Shown here in pieces: positions 9,949 through 17,509 of a DNA stretch of 64,000 bases (positions within the stretch are counted from its first letter, which is position 1; each line of letters begins with the position of its first letter). Both the position numbers and the translations under genes were made by a program. The DNA is from an uncultured Oxalobacter sp. (GTDB lineage Bacteria; Pseudomonadota; Gammaproteobacteria; Burkholderiales; Burkholderiaceae_D), in assembly GCA_934277985.1 (NCBI GenBank), contig CAKQWF010000001.1, positions 124,001-188,000 of the forward strand, written 5' to 3'. Below the pieces are notes generated by a model. It saw only the letters and a program-made list of their open reading frames with translations. It searched no databases and had not been told where the DNA came from.

Positions 9949-10083
9949 ATTCGTACTCGCCGGCAAGGTACATTATTTCAGGTTCTGGTTTTATGTCATA
10001 CGATGGTAATATGTTTCCGGAATAATCGGTCCGGCTTCGAGAGTCGGAATGGGTATTTGGTCGGTTTGAGAGAAGGCATGTGA

Positions 10084-11538
10084 ATGTTTGCTGCGATAGA
10101 TCTTGGTTCCAACAGTTTTCGTTTGCATATCGGCGAATATGTCAATGGTGCGATATGTGTGGTCAAGAGCGCCAGAGAACCTAACAGACTGGCAGCCGGA
10201 CTCGACAAGAATAATGTGCTTTCCAGGGAAGCGATGGATCGTGGGCTGGATGCACTCAAAAGGCTTCGTGCCATTCTGGTGGCTTATCCTCTGTCGGACG
10301 TCAAGGTGGTCGCCACCAATACGCTTCGTATCGCCGTCAATGCACAGGATTTTCTGCAGGAAGCCGAAAAGGTTCTCGGATATCCGATCGAGGTGATTTC
10401 CGGCGAGGAAGAAGGGCGCCTGATTTATCTGGGAGTGGCCAATGTGCTGGCAAAACCCGAAGAAAAAAGACTGGTGATCGATATCGGCGGCGGTTCGACG
10501 GAACTGATCTGCGGTCTGGGACAGGATATCGAACGGGTGGAATCGTTCAGCGTCGGTACGGTACGCCAGAGTCTGGCATTTTTTCATGGCGGAATCATTG
10601 ACGAGGCATCGTTCGAGGCGGCGATATTGTCGGCTCGCAGCCAGTTCGAGGACGCCGTGGATTATTACCGCAGCAGCGGCTGGACGGCGGTATACGGGTC
10701 GTCAGGAACCATCCGGGCGACTGCGGAAATTCTGGCGATCAACCGGATAGGCGACGGTCGTTTCACACTGGAAAATCTGGAGTTGCTCAAGGCGAGAATG
10801 ATCGAGGCCGGACATTTGAACCGTCTGAAACTTGATGGCATCAAGTCGGAGCGTGCCTCGTCGATTCTGGGCGGGCTGACGATTTTGATCGTGCTGATGA
10901 AGGATTTCGGTATCGAAATACTCAAACCGGTCGAGGCGGGCTTGCGTATGGGAATCATGTGGGACATCTATCTGATGTCCACGCAGAAGGATCGCCGTGA
11001 GGAAGCGATACGGAATATGCTCAAGCGTTACCATGTCGATGAACAGCGTGCCTTGCGGGTCGCCAATTATGCGCTGGCGATCTACAAGCAAATGGATCCC
11101 GACGCTGACCGTTTTCTGAAGCTCCTTTACTGGAGTGCGCTGTTGCATGAAATCGGCATGTTCATTTCACCGACCAATTATCACAAACATGGTGCCTATC
11201 TGATCGAGCATGCCGATATGGCAGGTTTCACTTCGCGTGAACAGCGACAGATGAGTCGCTTTGTACTCGGACAGAAGGGGAATCTGAAAAAACTGAACGG
11301 CATCATGATGATGCCAGATGCCACCAAGGCGGTATTGGCCTTGAGGCTGGCGGTCATGTTCCAACATGCCAAGGTCAGTTTCAAACCCGAAAAAATCAGG
11401 GTACGCGTCAAGTCGCGGCTGGATGTGACCATACCGAAAGAATGGCTGAATCTGTATCCGACCCTGTTGTACTGGCTGGAGCGCGAGTGCGACTGGTGGG
11501 AAGATGTCGGTATGGCGCTGACGGTGCGTACGACCTGA
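10084..11538 (+). CDS. ppx: Exopolyphosphatase / GppA-family phosphatase
   Basis: Ppx removes terminal phosphate from inorganic polyphosphate, and related GppA acts on pppGpp. The 484 residues show the ASKHA-fold phosphate-1 motif AAIDLGSNSFRLHIGE at the N-terminus, the catalytic-glutamate region ISGEEEGRLIYLGV (near 115), and DIGGGSTELI (near 133). An HD-like C-terminal domain follows, with LLHEIGMFISP. A GAAGG Shine-Dalgarno sequence sits 7 bases before the ATG. The gene converges with a SulP transporter gene, beyond which lies ppk1, so the polyphosphate pair is split by one gene. Ppx is preferred over GppA because of the nearby ppk1. Confidence 0.93.
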   Translation: MFAAIDLGSNSFRLHIGEYVNGAICVVKSAREPNRLAAGLDKNNVLSREAMDRGLDALKRLRAILVAYPLSDVKVVATNTLRIAVNAQDFLQEAEKVLGYPIEVISGEEEGRLIYLGVANVLAKPEEKRLVIDIGGGSTELICGLGQDIERVESFSVGTVRQSLAFFHGGIIDEASFEAAILSARSQFEDAVDYYRSSGWTAVYGSSGTIRATAEILAINRIGDGRFTLENLELLKARMIEAGHLNRLKLDGIKSERASSILGGLTILIVLMKDFGIEILKPVEAGLRMGIMWDIYLMSTQKDRREEAIRNMLKRYHVDEQRALRVANYALAIYKQMDPDADRFLKLLYWSALLHEIGMFISPTNYHKHGAYLIEHADMAGFTSREQRQMSRFVLGQKGNLKKLNGIMMMPDATKAVLALRLAVMFQHAKVSFKPEKIRVRVKSRLDVTIPKEWLNLYPTLLYWLERECDWWEDVGMALTVRTT

Positions 11539-11547
11539 GGAAGCGTT

Positions 11548-13272
11548 TTATTTGAACAGGCTGTAAACGCTTTTTTGGGGGTTGGCCTTGATATGGGCCA
11601 GCCGGACGGCGCGCTCGACACTCAGACGGGAAAGCGAGACTTCCGGAAACTGGCGTCCGAGAGTGGATTGCAATATCCGGTGAACGGGATTTTTCAGGCG
11701 TGCCAGAATCAGTTTCTTGTTTTCCTTGCGCATTTCCACGAAAAAGTCACGCAGCGCCTCGACACTGGTCGCATCCAGATCCGTGGTTTGTTCCAGACTT
11801 AAAATGACGGTATGGACAGGCTGGCTGTCTGCCGAAACGATATATCTGGCTTGCAGCAGGATACGGTCGGCATTGGCGAAAAACATACTCTGATCCGGAC
11901 GCAGGATCAGGATGCCGGCGACCGGTTGCGCTTCCGGGAAAACCGACAGGCTGACGAAGTCATGGCTCTGGCCGAGACGTCCCAGTACGGATACCGTTGA
12001 TTTCGAGTTCTGGCGCAACATCATCAGCAGGCTGATGGCGATGGCGATCATCAGTCCCTGCAAGACCCCCAGCAACAGGACGGACAGAACGGATGCGACG
12101 ATGAGCAGGCGGTCGATTTTCCAGTTGAAATACAGTCTGAAACTGGAAAGCGACAACGTCGTCGCCATCGTGGAAATGACGATCGCCGCCAGTACAGGGA
12201 CGGGAATCCATTCGATGAAAGGCAATACGGTCAGGATGATGACCAGGGTGATGGCCATGGCATACAGGCCCGCCAGACGGGTTTTCGCACCGTAGGCTTC
12301 GTTGGCGGCTGTGGCTGAATAACCTGCGCCGACAGGCATGCCCTGGAAGATGCCGGAGACGAGGTTGGAAATTCCCAGAGCGAAAAGGTCACGGTTCGGA
12401 TAGATGGTGTCATGATGTTTCATCGCGAAACTGCGGATGGAACCGTATGATTCGGCATACAGGATAAAGACCAGCGCGATGCCAATTTCAAAAAGTTGCA
12501 TCCATTCCGGATAGCTCAAATCGGGCAGGATCGGGTTGTTGAGGTTGAGTTCGATACTGCCGACGTCGGGAATGCCGTATGAGGGCAAGTCGAACACTTT
12601 TCCGGCGACGATACCGGCGATGATGACAAGGGTTCCGCTGGGAATATTCCTGAACTGGCCATTTCTGATCCGGCGAAGCCATTCCATCAAAGCCAGAAAA
12701 ACCAGAGCCAGCACCGTGGCGGCAAGGCAGGCATAGTTCCATGAACGAAATTGTCGCAAGACATCCAGAATGAAAAGAAAAAGGTTGTCTTTCTGGACGC
12801 TGATGTTCAGTACGGAGGTGGATTGCTTGATGATGATGACGATCGCCAGTCCGAACGTGAATCCGCGAAGAACAGGTTTGGCGATGAAGTCGGTGACGTT
12901 GCCCATGCGGGTGGCTGCTGCCAGCAGGAAAATGATGCCGGTCATGATGACCAGACCGGACGCCAGGATCAGACGCAGTCCGGCATTGTCTTCCGCCATG
13001 GTCATGGTTGTGGCCGCAAGAACGACCGCAGAAGACGAAGTCGGAGAAACCAGCGCGAAACGGCTGGAACCCAGCAAACCATAGCACAATAGTCCCGCGA
13101 ACAGGCCGATGATGCCGGCTTGTGCCGGCAGATTGCCGATGCTGGAATAGGCCAGCGCCTGCGGCAACAGCAATCCGGCGATGGACAGGCCGGCGATAAT
13201 GTCTTGCCAGTTCAGATAGCCGACGTATCGGGTACGTATTTTCCGCAATGCTTCTTTTGCCGGCAGCTTCAT
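11548..13272 (-). CDS. SulP-family anion transporter with STAS domain
   Basis: Inner-membrane anion transporter of the SLC26/SulP family (sulfate, bicarbonate or C4-dicarboxylate). The 574 residues contain the SulP signature near the N-terminus (DIIAGLSIAGLLLPQALAYS followed by LPAQAGIIGLFAG), some 10-14 membrane segments, and a cytosolic STAS domain (about 450-560) with TTDLDATSVEALRDF. Its length is normal. It sits on the minus strand between ppx and ppk1; its stop is nine bases from the ppx stop, with no room for a large terminator. The transported anion cannot be told from sequence. Confidence 0.92.
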   Translation of the reverse strand: MKLPAKEALRKIRTRYVGYLNWQDIIAGLSIAGLLLPQALAYSSIGNLPAQAGIIGLFAGLLCYGLLGSSRFALVSPTSSSAVVLAATTMTMAEDNAGLRLILASGLVIMTGIIFLLAAATRMGNVTDFIAKPVLRGFTFGLAIVIIIKQSTSVLNISVQKDNLFLFILDVLRQFRSWNYACLAATVLALVFLALMEWLRRIRNGQFRNIPSGTLVIIAGIVAGKVFDLPSYGIPDVGSIELNLNNPILPDLSYPEWMQLFEIGIALVFILYAESYGSIRSFAMKHHDTIYPNRDLFALGISNLVSGIFQGMPVGAGYSATAANEAYGAKTRLAGLYAMAITLVIILTVLPFIEWIPVPVLAAIVISTMATTLSLSSFRLYFNWKIDRLLIVASVLSVLLLGVLQGLMIAIAISLLMMLRQNSKSTVSVLGRLGQSHDFVSLSVFPEAQPVAGILILRPDQSMFFANADRILLQARYIVSADSQPVHTVILSLEQTTDLDATSVEALRDFFVEMRKENKKLILARLKNPVHRILQSTLGRQFPEVSLSRLSVERAVRLAHIKANPQKSVYSLFK

Positions 13273-13492
13273 GGGATCGGTTGGGTTGACGATATGTTTG
13301 GTACGGTCGTCGCACGTTTCGCTTCATCTCCGGGAGAAGGTGCGATGCAAACGGGTATTTCCGGTATTGTATACAGATTTGGCGAAGCGATATTGTCCGG
13401 TGCTCAAAAATGCCGGCAAAAAAGCACTGTACCGCAAACACGTTTGCCGGACGCAGGCGTCTGGCAGGATATCGTAGAGCGGGAAGGGCGGG

Positions 13493-15799
13493 CTAGTGGT
13501 CGACAGTTTCGGCAGGAATGTCGGCATGCGCTTCAGGGGAAGCGGTATCCGGCTGTGGTTGCATCGTGTCCGGCATGGTCTCTGTCAGTGGCGAATCGTC
13601 CGGGATGACGGTTTTTTTATCCGGCGTTTCTGACAGGGAAGCATCCTGAGAGACTGCGATGACATCCGATGGCGTCGGACCGACCAGTTCCTTGTGTACC
13701 TGTGCATCGTAAATTCCCGCCAGATATTGTTGTGCGCCGAAGGGCGTCTGTTTCTTGCGTTGTTTGCGTCGGCGGTAGGTACCGTTTGGTAAGAGTTCCC
13801 ATGAATTGGTATTGTCTCTCAAATAATATTTGAGTCCTTCGGCGATCACCCGTTTTTTCAGTGTCGGGTCAAGTACAGGGTAGGCGACTTCGATGCGGCG
13901 GAAAAGGTTGCGTGCCATCCAGTCCGCACTGGAAAGATACAGATCATGTTTGAGATCGTTACGGAAGTAATAGATCCGTTCGTGTTCGAGAAAACGGCCG
14001 ATGATCGAGCGGACGCGAATGTTTTCCGACAGACCCGGTACGCCCGGGCGCAATGCACAGGCACCCCGGACGATCAAATCGATTTTCACCCCCGACGAGG
14101 ATGCCAGATAAAGCGCACGGATGACGGATTCGTCGATGAGGGAATTCATCTTGGCGACGATTCGTGCCGGTCTGCCCTGTCGGGCGATTCTGATTTCATT
14201 GAGAATGGCACGTATCAGATGACGGTGCAGGGTAAAGGGTGCCAGCCAGAGATAATCCAGTTTTTTGGGGCGTGTCAGGCTGGTCAGGTGCAAAAACACT
14301 TCGTTGACTTCGCTGGTGATTTGCGGATGTGCCGTCAACAAACCGAAGTCGGTATAAAGCTTTGTCGTCGTCGGGTGATAATTGCCTGTGCCGAGATGAC
14401 AATAATAGCGGTAAGCACCCTGTTCACGGCGGATGACCAGCGCAAGTTTGGCATGGGTTTTCAGTCCCATCACACCATAGACGACTTGTGCACCGGCCTG
14501 TTCGAGCTGTTGTGCCCAGTCGATATTCTGTTCTTCATCGAAACGCGCTTTCAGCTCGACGATCACGATGACTTCTTTTCCCTTGCTGGCCGCGGAAATC
14601 AGTGCCTGCATCAGTTCGGATGTCATGCCGACGCGATAGATCGTCTGTTTGATGACCACGACATCAGGATCGTCGGCGGCATTGCGGATGAAGTCGATGA
14701 CGGTTTTGAATGTCTGGAATGGATGGTGCAGCAGGATATCCTTTTTTTTCAGGGTATCGAAGAGGTTGCCGTCATTTTCTGCATCTGGATTGACCGAAGC
14801 CTGATAGGGACGGAAATAAAGGGAAGGCGTTTTGACGAAATTGAAGATTTCGGAAAGCCTTACCATATTGACTGGGCCATTGACGCGGTAAAGGTAATCT
14901 TCATCCAGACCGAATTCATTGAGCAGGAAAGCGGCGAGATCGTCCGGGCAATTCTTGGCGACTTCCAGTCGGACCGCAGCGCCGAAGTGACGGTTTTGCA
15001 AACTGATTTTCAGTGCCTGCCTGAGATTTTTGACTTCTTCTTCGTCAACCCAAAGATCGCTGTCTCGTGTTACCCGGAATTGTGAGTAGGCAATCACTTT
15101 TCTTTCGGGGAACAGCTCGGAGATATGCGCGTGGATGACCGATGAAAGCAGACAGAAGGTAATACCGTCGTCAGAGAGTTCGTCGGGCAGCTTGATGACG
15201 CGTGGAAGTACGCGGGGTGCCTTGACGATGGCGATTGCGCTGCCTCGCCCAAAAGCGTCTTTTCCTGCCAGTGAAATGATGAAATTGAGACTTTTGTTGG
15301 CGACTTGCGGAAACGGATGTGCCGGATCGAGGACGATCGGTGTCAGCAACGGACGGATCTGGCTATCGAAATAGGATTTGACCCATGCACGTTGTGCTTC
15401 GTTGCGATCGTTGTGGCTTAACAGGTGAATGCCGTTTTTTGCCAGTTGCGGCAGGATTTTCCGGTTCAGAAGGGAGTACTGGTGTTCCACCAGCGCATGA
15501 CAGCGGACACTGATCTGGTGCAGCAGGTTTCCGGCATGAGTCAGCGTGGTTTTGTCAGCGCTTTGCCGGGCATGCAGGCTGGAAACACGGATTTCGAAAA
15601 ATTCATCGAGATTGCTGCTTCCGATACACAGGTAGCGCAACCGTTCCAGAAGCGGCAGGCTTTCATCTTCGGCCTGTGCCAGTACGCGACGATTGAATTC
15701 GAGCAGGGAAAGATCACGGTTGAGATACAGATTCGGTTCCAGTGAACCGACAGGCAGGTTCTGGACGGGTTTGGTCACCATGGATGCGCTTTCGGACAC
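13493..15799 (-). CDS. ppk1: Polyphosphate kinase 1
   Basis: PPK1 reversibly transfers the gamma-phosphate of ATP to polyphosphate. The 768 residues match the four-domain family: N-terminal YLNRDLSLLEFNRRVLAQA, head domain, and two phospholipase-D-like catalytic domains. The autophosphorylated histidine is in MGLKTHAKLALVIR (near residue 446), and the second essential histidine is in FLEHERIYYFRND (near 604). The last 75 residues (Pro/Thr/Ala-rich) are an extra tail beyond the E. coli enzyme. ATG at 15799 or 15781 are both possible. It is followed at some distance by the SulP gene on the same strand. Confidence 0.96.
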   Translation of the reverse strand: MSESASMVTKPVQNLPVGSLEPNLYLNRDLSLLEFNRRVLAQAEDESLPLLERLRYLCIGSSNLDEFFEIRVSSLHARQSADKTTLTHAGNLLHQISVRCHALVEHQYSLLNRKILPQLAKNGIHLLSHNDRNEAQRAWVKSYFDSQIRPLLTPIVLDPAHPFPQVANKSLNFIISLAGKDAFGRGSAIAIVKAPRVLPRVIKLPDELSDDGITFCLLSSVIHAHISELFPERKVIAYSQFRVTRDSDLWVDEEEVKNLRQALKISLQNRHFGAAVRLEVAKNCPDDLAAFLLNEFGLDEDYLYRVNGPVNMVRLSEIFNFVKTPSLYFRPYQASVNPDAENDGNLFDTLKKKDILLHHPFQTFKTVIDFIRNAADDPDVVVIKQTIYRVGMTSELMQALISAASKGKEVIVIVELKARFDEEQNIDWAQQLEQAGAQVVYGVMGLKTHAKLALVIRREQGAYRYYCHLGTGNYHPTTTKLYTDFGLLTAHPQITSEVNEVFLHLTSLTRPKKLDYLWLAPFTLHRHLIRAILNEIRIARQGRPARIVAKMNSLIDESVIRALYLASSSGVKIDLIVRGACALRPGVPGLSENIRVRSIIGRFLEHERIYYFRNDLKHDLYLSSADWMARNLFRRIEVAYPVLDPTLKKRVIAEGLKYYLRDNTNSWELLPNGTYRRRKQRKKQTPFGAQQYLAGIYDAQVHKELVGPTPSDVIAVSQDASLSETPDKKTVIPDDSPLTETMPDTMQPQPDTASPEAHADIPAETVDH

Positions 15800-15866
15800 G
15801 ATATATATCCTGACTGTTGGATTTGTTTATAGTCCTATCATAGCAAAAAGAGGTGACAAAATGATG

Positions 15867-15892
15867 ACACCGGGCAATAGCCCGGTGTTTTT
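15867..15892. terminator. Hairpin between hsp20 and ppk1
   Basis: Perfect 9-bp stem ACACCGGGC / GCCCGGTGT with loop AATA, followed on the + strand by TTTTT. Both neighbouring genes read leftward, so the T run is on the unexpected strand; on the minus strand only a weak TCATCATTTTG follows. It may still end the hsp20 transcript. Confidence 0.45.
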
Positions 15893-15954
15893 GCCCGGTT
15901 ACTGACCGGATATGGCGATAGTCGCGACGTTTATGAACGGATTTTCAGAGGTGC

Positions 15955-16404
15955 TCAGTTGATGGTCAATTGGGTGCGTGTCGAGCCGTTTTTTTTTGGC
16001 AGTCGCAATTCGAGTACGCCATCATGATAGGTTGCGCTTGACATGGCGCTGTTGACATCCTGTGCCAGTGCGAAGCTGCGGCTCTGGATGCCGTGATAAC
16101 GTTCGTTGCGTATCGGCTTGCCGTATACCTTTTCTTCTGCCTCTTTTTTGATTTCGAATTCGATCGTGACCAAATTTCCTTCCACAGTGACTTTGATGTC
16201 TTCCTTGGCTACACCTGGCGCATCTGCCTTGATGAAGTAGGCTTCATCTGTTTCGGATACGTCGATTTTGATGCGCGGTTCGGTTTCCCAGTTGTTCCAT
16301 GGCGAGGCCAGACGGTAGTTGCTGAGAAATTCATCCAGATTGCGCAAAGGTTCGAATCTGCTGATTTCATTGAACGGATTGAAATTGGAAAGCATGTTGG
16401 ACAT
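15955..16404 (-). CDS. Small heat-shock protein, Hsp20/alpha-crystallin family
   Basis: ATP-independent chaperone that holds unfolding proteins. The 149 residues have an N-terminal arm (MSNMLSNFNPFNEISRFEPL), the alpha-crystallin domain (about 40-140, with FIKADAPGVAKEDIKVTVEGN and YHDGVLELRLPKK), and a short C-terminal tail. The C-terminal I-x-I-type motif is reduced to LTIN. A GGGAGAAA Shine-Dalgarno sequence precedes the ATG, and a possible sigma-32 promoter lies upstream. It stands alone between ppk1 and the transposase-like gene. Confidence 0.95.
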   Translation of the reverse strand: MSNMLSNFNPFNEISRFEPLRNLDEFLSNYRLASPWNNWETEPRIKIDVSETDEAYFIKADAPGVAKEDIKVTVEGNLVTIEFEIKKEAEEKVYGKPIRNERYHGIQSRSFALAQDVNSAMSSATYHDGVLELRLPKKNGSTRTQLTIN

Positions 16405-16454
16405 GTTTTTCTCCCTGAGGGAAAAGACGGACTGTAACGTTGTCTTTCGGGTTG

Positions 16455-16482
16455 ATGGAATATCGTATGTTGCACTTTCAAG
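16455..16482 (-). promoter_or_regulatory. Candidate sigma-32 (heat-shock) promoter of hsp20
   Basis: On the minus strand CTTGAAA (16482-16476) is followed 15 bases later by TTCCAT (16460-16455), resembling the RpoH consensus CTTGAAA-N11-15-CCCCAT. It lies about 50 bases before the hsp20 start. The -35 is perfect and the -10 matches at four of six positions. Confidence 0.5.
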
Positions 16483-16560
16483 TTAGCGTTTTTTCAAAAC
16501 GTGTTTTTGAGGGTGATCAACAGGAGGCAGCGATAATTTCGGAAGGGTTTTTCAAATAAA

Positions 16561-16577
16561 GGGGACAATGTAATAAG
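16561..16577 (+). repeat. Outer left GGGGACA motif of transposase-like locus
   Basis: GGGGACAATGTAATAAG lies 84 bases upstream of the transposase-like gene, in the + orientation. It resembles the other three GGGG(A/T)CA motifs around the gene and is best read as an outer end partner of the motif at 17422-17439. Confidence 0.5.
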
Positions 16578-16603
16578 AAAATTTGAAATCATGTGATACT
16601 ATT

Positions 16604-16617
16604 GGGGACATAGTGAT
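16604..16617 (+). repeat. Inner left inverted repeat (14 bp) of transposase-like locus
   Basis: GGGGACATAGTGAT is an exact 14-bp reverse complement of 17378-17391. The two copies bracket the transposase-like gene, with the left copy 27 bases before its ATG. Confidence 0.75.
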
Positions 16618-16644
16618 GGAAACTGCATTTGTCGGAGTGAAACA

Positions 16645-17328
16645 ATGGCAAGAAGCGCAAGACTGGTGATACCAGGCATGCCGCATCATATCTATTTACA
16701 GGGCAATAACAGGCAAGATGTGTTCGGTGATGAAGAAGATTATCGTTGTTATCTGGACTGGCTCAGGGAAGCAGCGCGCCAGTATGGTGTCGATATCCAT
16801 GCCTATGCCTTGCTGAAAAACCGGGTTTATCTTCTGGGGACGCCGTCGGACCAGTCGGGACTGGCGCGCATGATGCAATGGATCGGGCGTCATTATGTGC
16901 CTTACTTCAACAAGAAGTACCTTCGGAGCGGAACATTGTGGGAGGGGCGGTTCAAGACATCCGTGGTGGAAACGGGGTGTTTGATGGACTGTTGCCGTTA
17001 TATGGAAATGATGCCTGTTACAAGCGGGTTTGCCGCTACGCCTGAAGCCTACGAATGGTCCAGTTACCGGCATCATGCCGGTATCTCGCCCAGTCCGCTG
17101 ATACGCGATCATGCGGTTTACTGGGAACTTGGCAATACACCATTCGGGCGTGAAATGGCTTATCGTGAACAATTTTTTCGTGCCGGTATCGATGACAGGC
17201 TGGAAAATATCCTGACGATGGGGTGGCCGCTGGGATCGGAGGCATTCATCAGACAACTCGAAGTATCGACGCAACGCCAGTTTCGTATGGGAAAACGGGG
17301 CCGTCCTGAAAAATTCGTGTCGAAATAA
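16645..17328 (+). CDS. IS200/REP-associated Y1 transposase-like protein lacking HUH histidines
   Basis: The 227 residues match the Y1 single-strand transposase family (REP-associated tyrosine transposase type): MARSARLVIPGMPHHIYLQGNNR, LRSGTLWEGRF and YEWSSYRHH are all recognisable. In active relatives the metal-binding HUH motif reads NHVHLL; here residues 59-64 read NRVYLL, so both histidines are replaced (R60, Y62). The presumed catalytic tyrosine is kept (Y119 in CRYMEMMP). The frame is otherwise intact and full length. The gene is bracketed by an exact 14-bp inverted repeat and two further GGGG motifs, just upstream of gltB. It is probably catalytically dead or domesticated; DNA binding may persist. 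Confidence 0.85.
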   Translation: MARSARLVIPGMPHHIYLQGNNRQDVFGDEEDYRCYLDWLREAARQYGVDIHAYALLKNRVYLLGTPSDQSGLARMMQWIGRHYVPYFNKKYLRSGTLWEGRFKTSVVETGCLMDCCRYMEMMPVTSGFAATPEAYEWSSYRHHAGISPSPLIRDHAVYWELGNTPFGREMAYREQFFRAGIDDRLENILTMGWPLGSEAFIRQLEVSTQRQFRMGKRGRPEKFVSK

Positions 17329-17377
17329 CCGTTTTTTTTGAATGAAAAAATCACAACATATTGTTTTTATTTGTATT

Positions 17378-17391
17378 ATCACTATGTCCCC
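17378..17391 (-). repeat. Inner right inverted repeat (14 bp) of transposase-like locus
   Basis: ATCACTATGTCCCC is the exact reverse complement of 16604-16617. It starts 50 bases after the transposase-like stop codon. Confidence 0.75.
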
Positions 17392-17421
17392 TTAAAAATA
17401 TAAAATATTTTTCGAAAACAT

Positions 17422-17439
17422 AATGATAACTCTGACCCC
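17422..17439 (-). repeat. Outer right GGGGTCA motif of transposase-like locus
   Basis: Read on the minus strand it is GGGGTCAGAGTTATCATT, related to the GGGGACA motifs. Its orientation mirrors the outer left motif at 16561, giving two nested pairs. It lies 71 bases upstream of gltB and may overlap that gene's promoter region. Confidence 0.5.
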
Positions 17440-17509
17440 TTTTATTTTTGTTGTGCCGATTGCGAAAAGGATTTATCCTGTTTCGGACAGTTAATTTTCG
17501 GGGGTCTAT

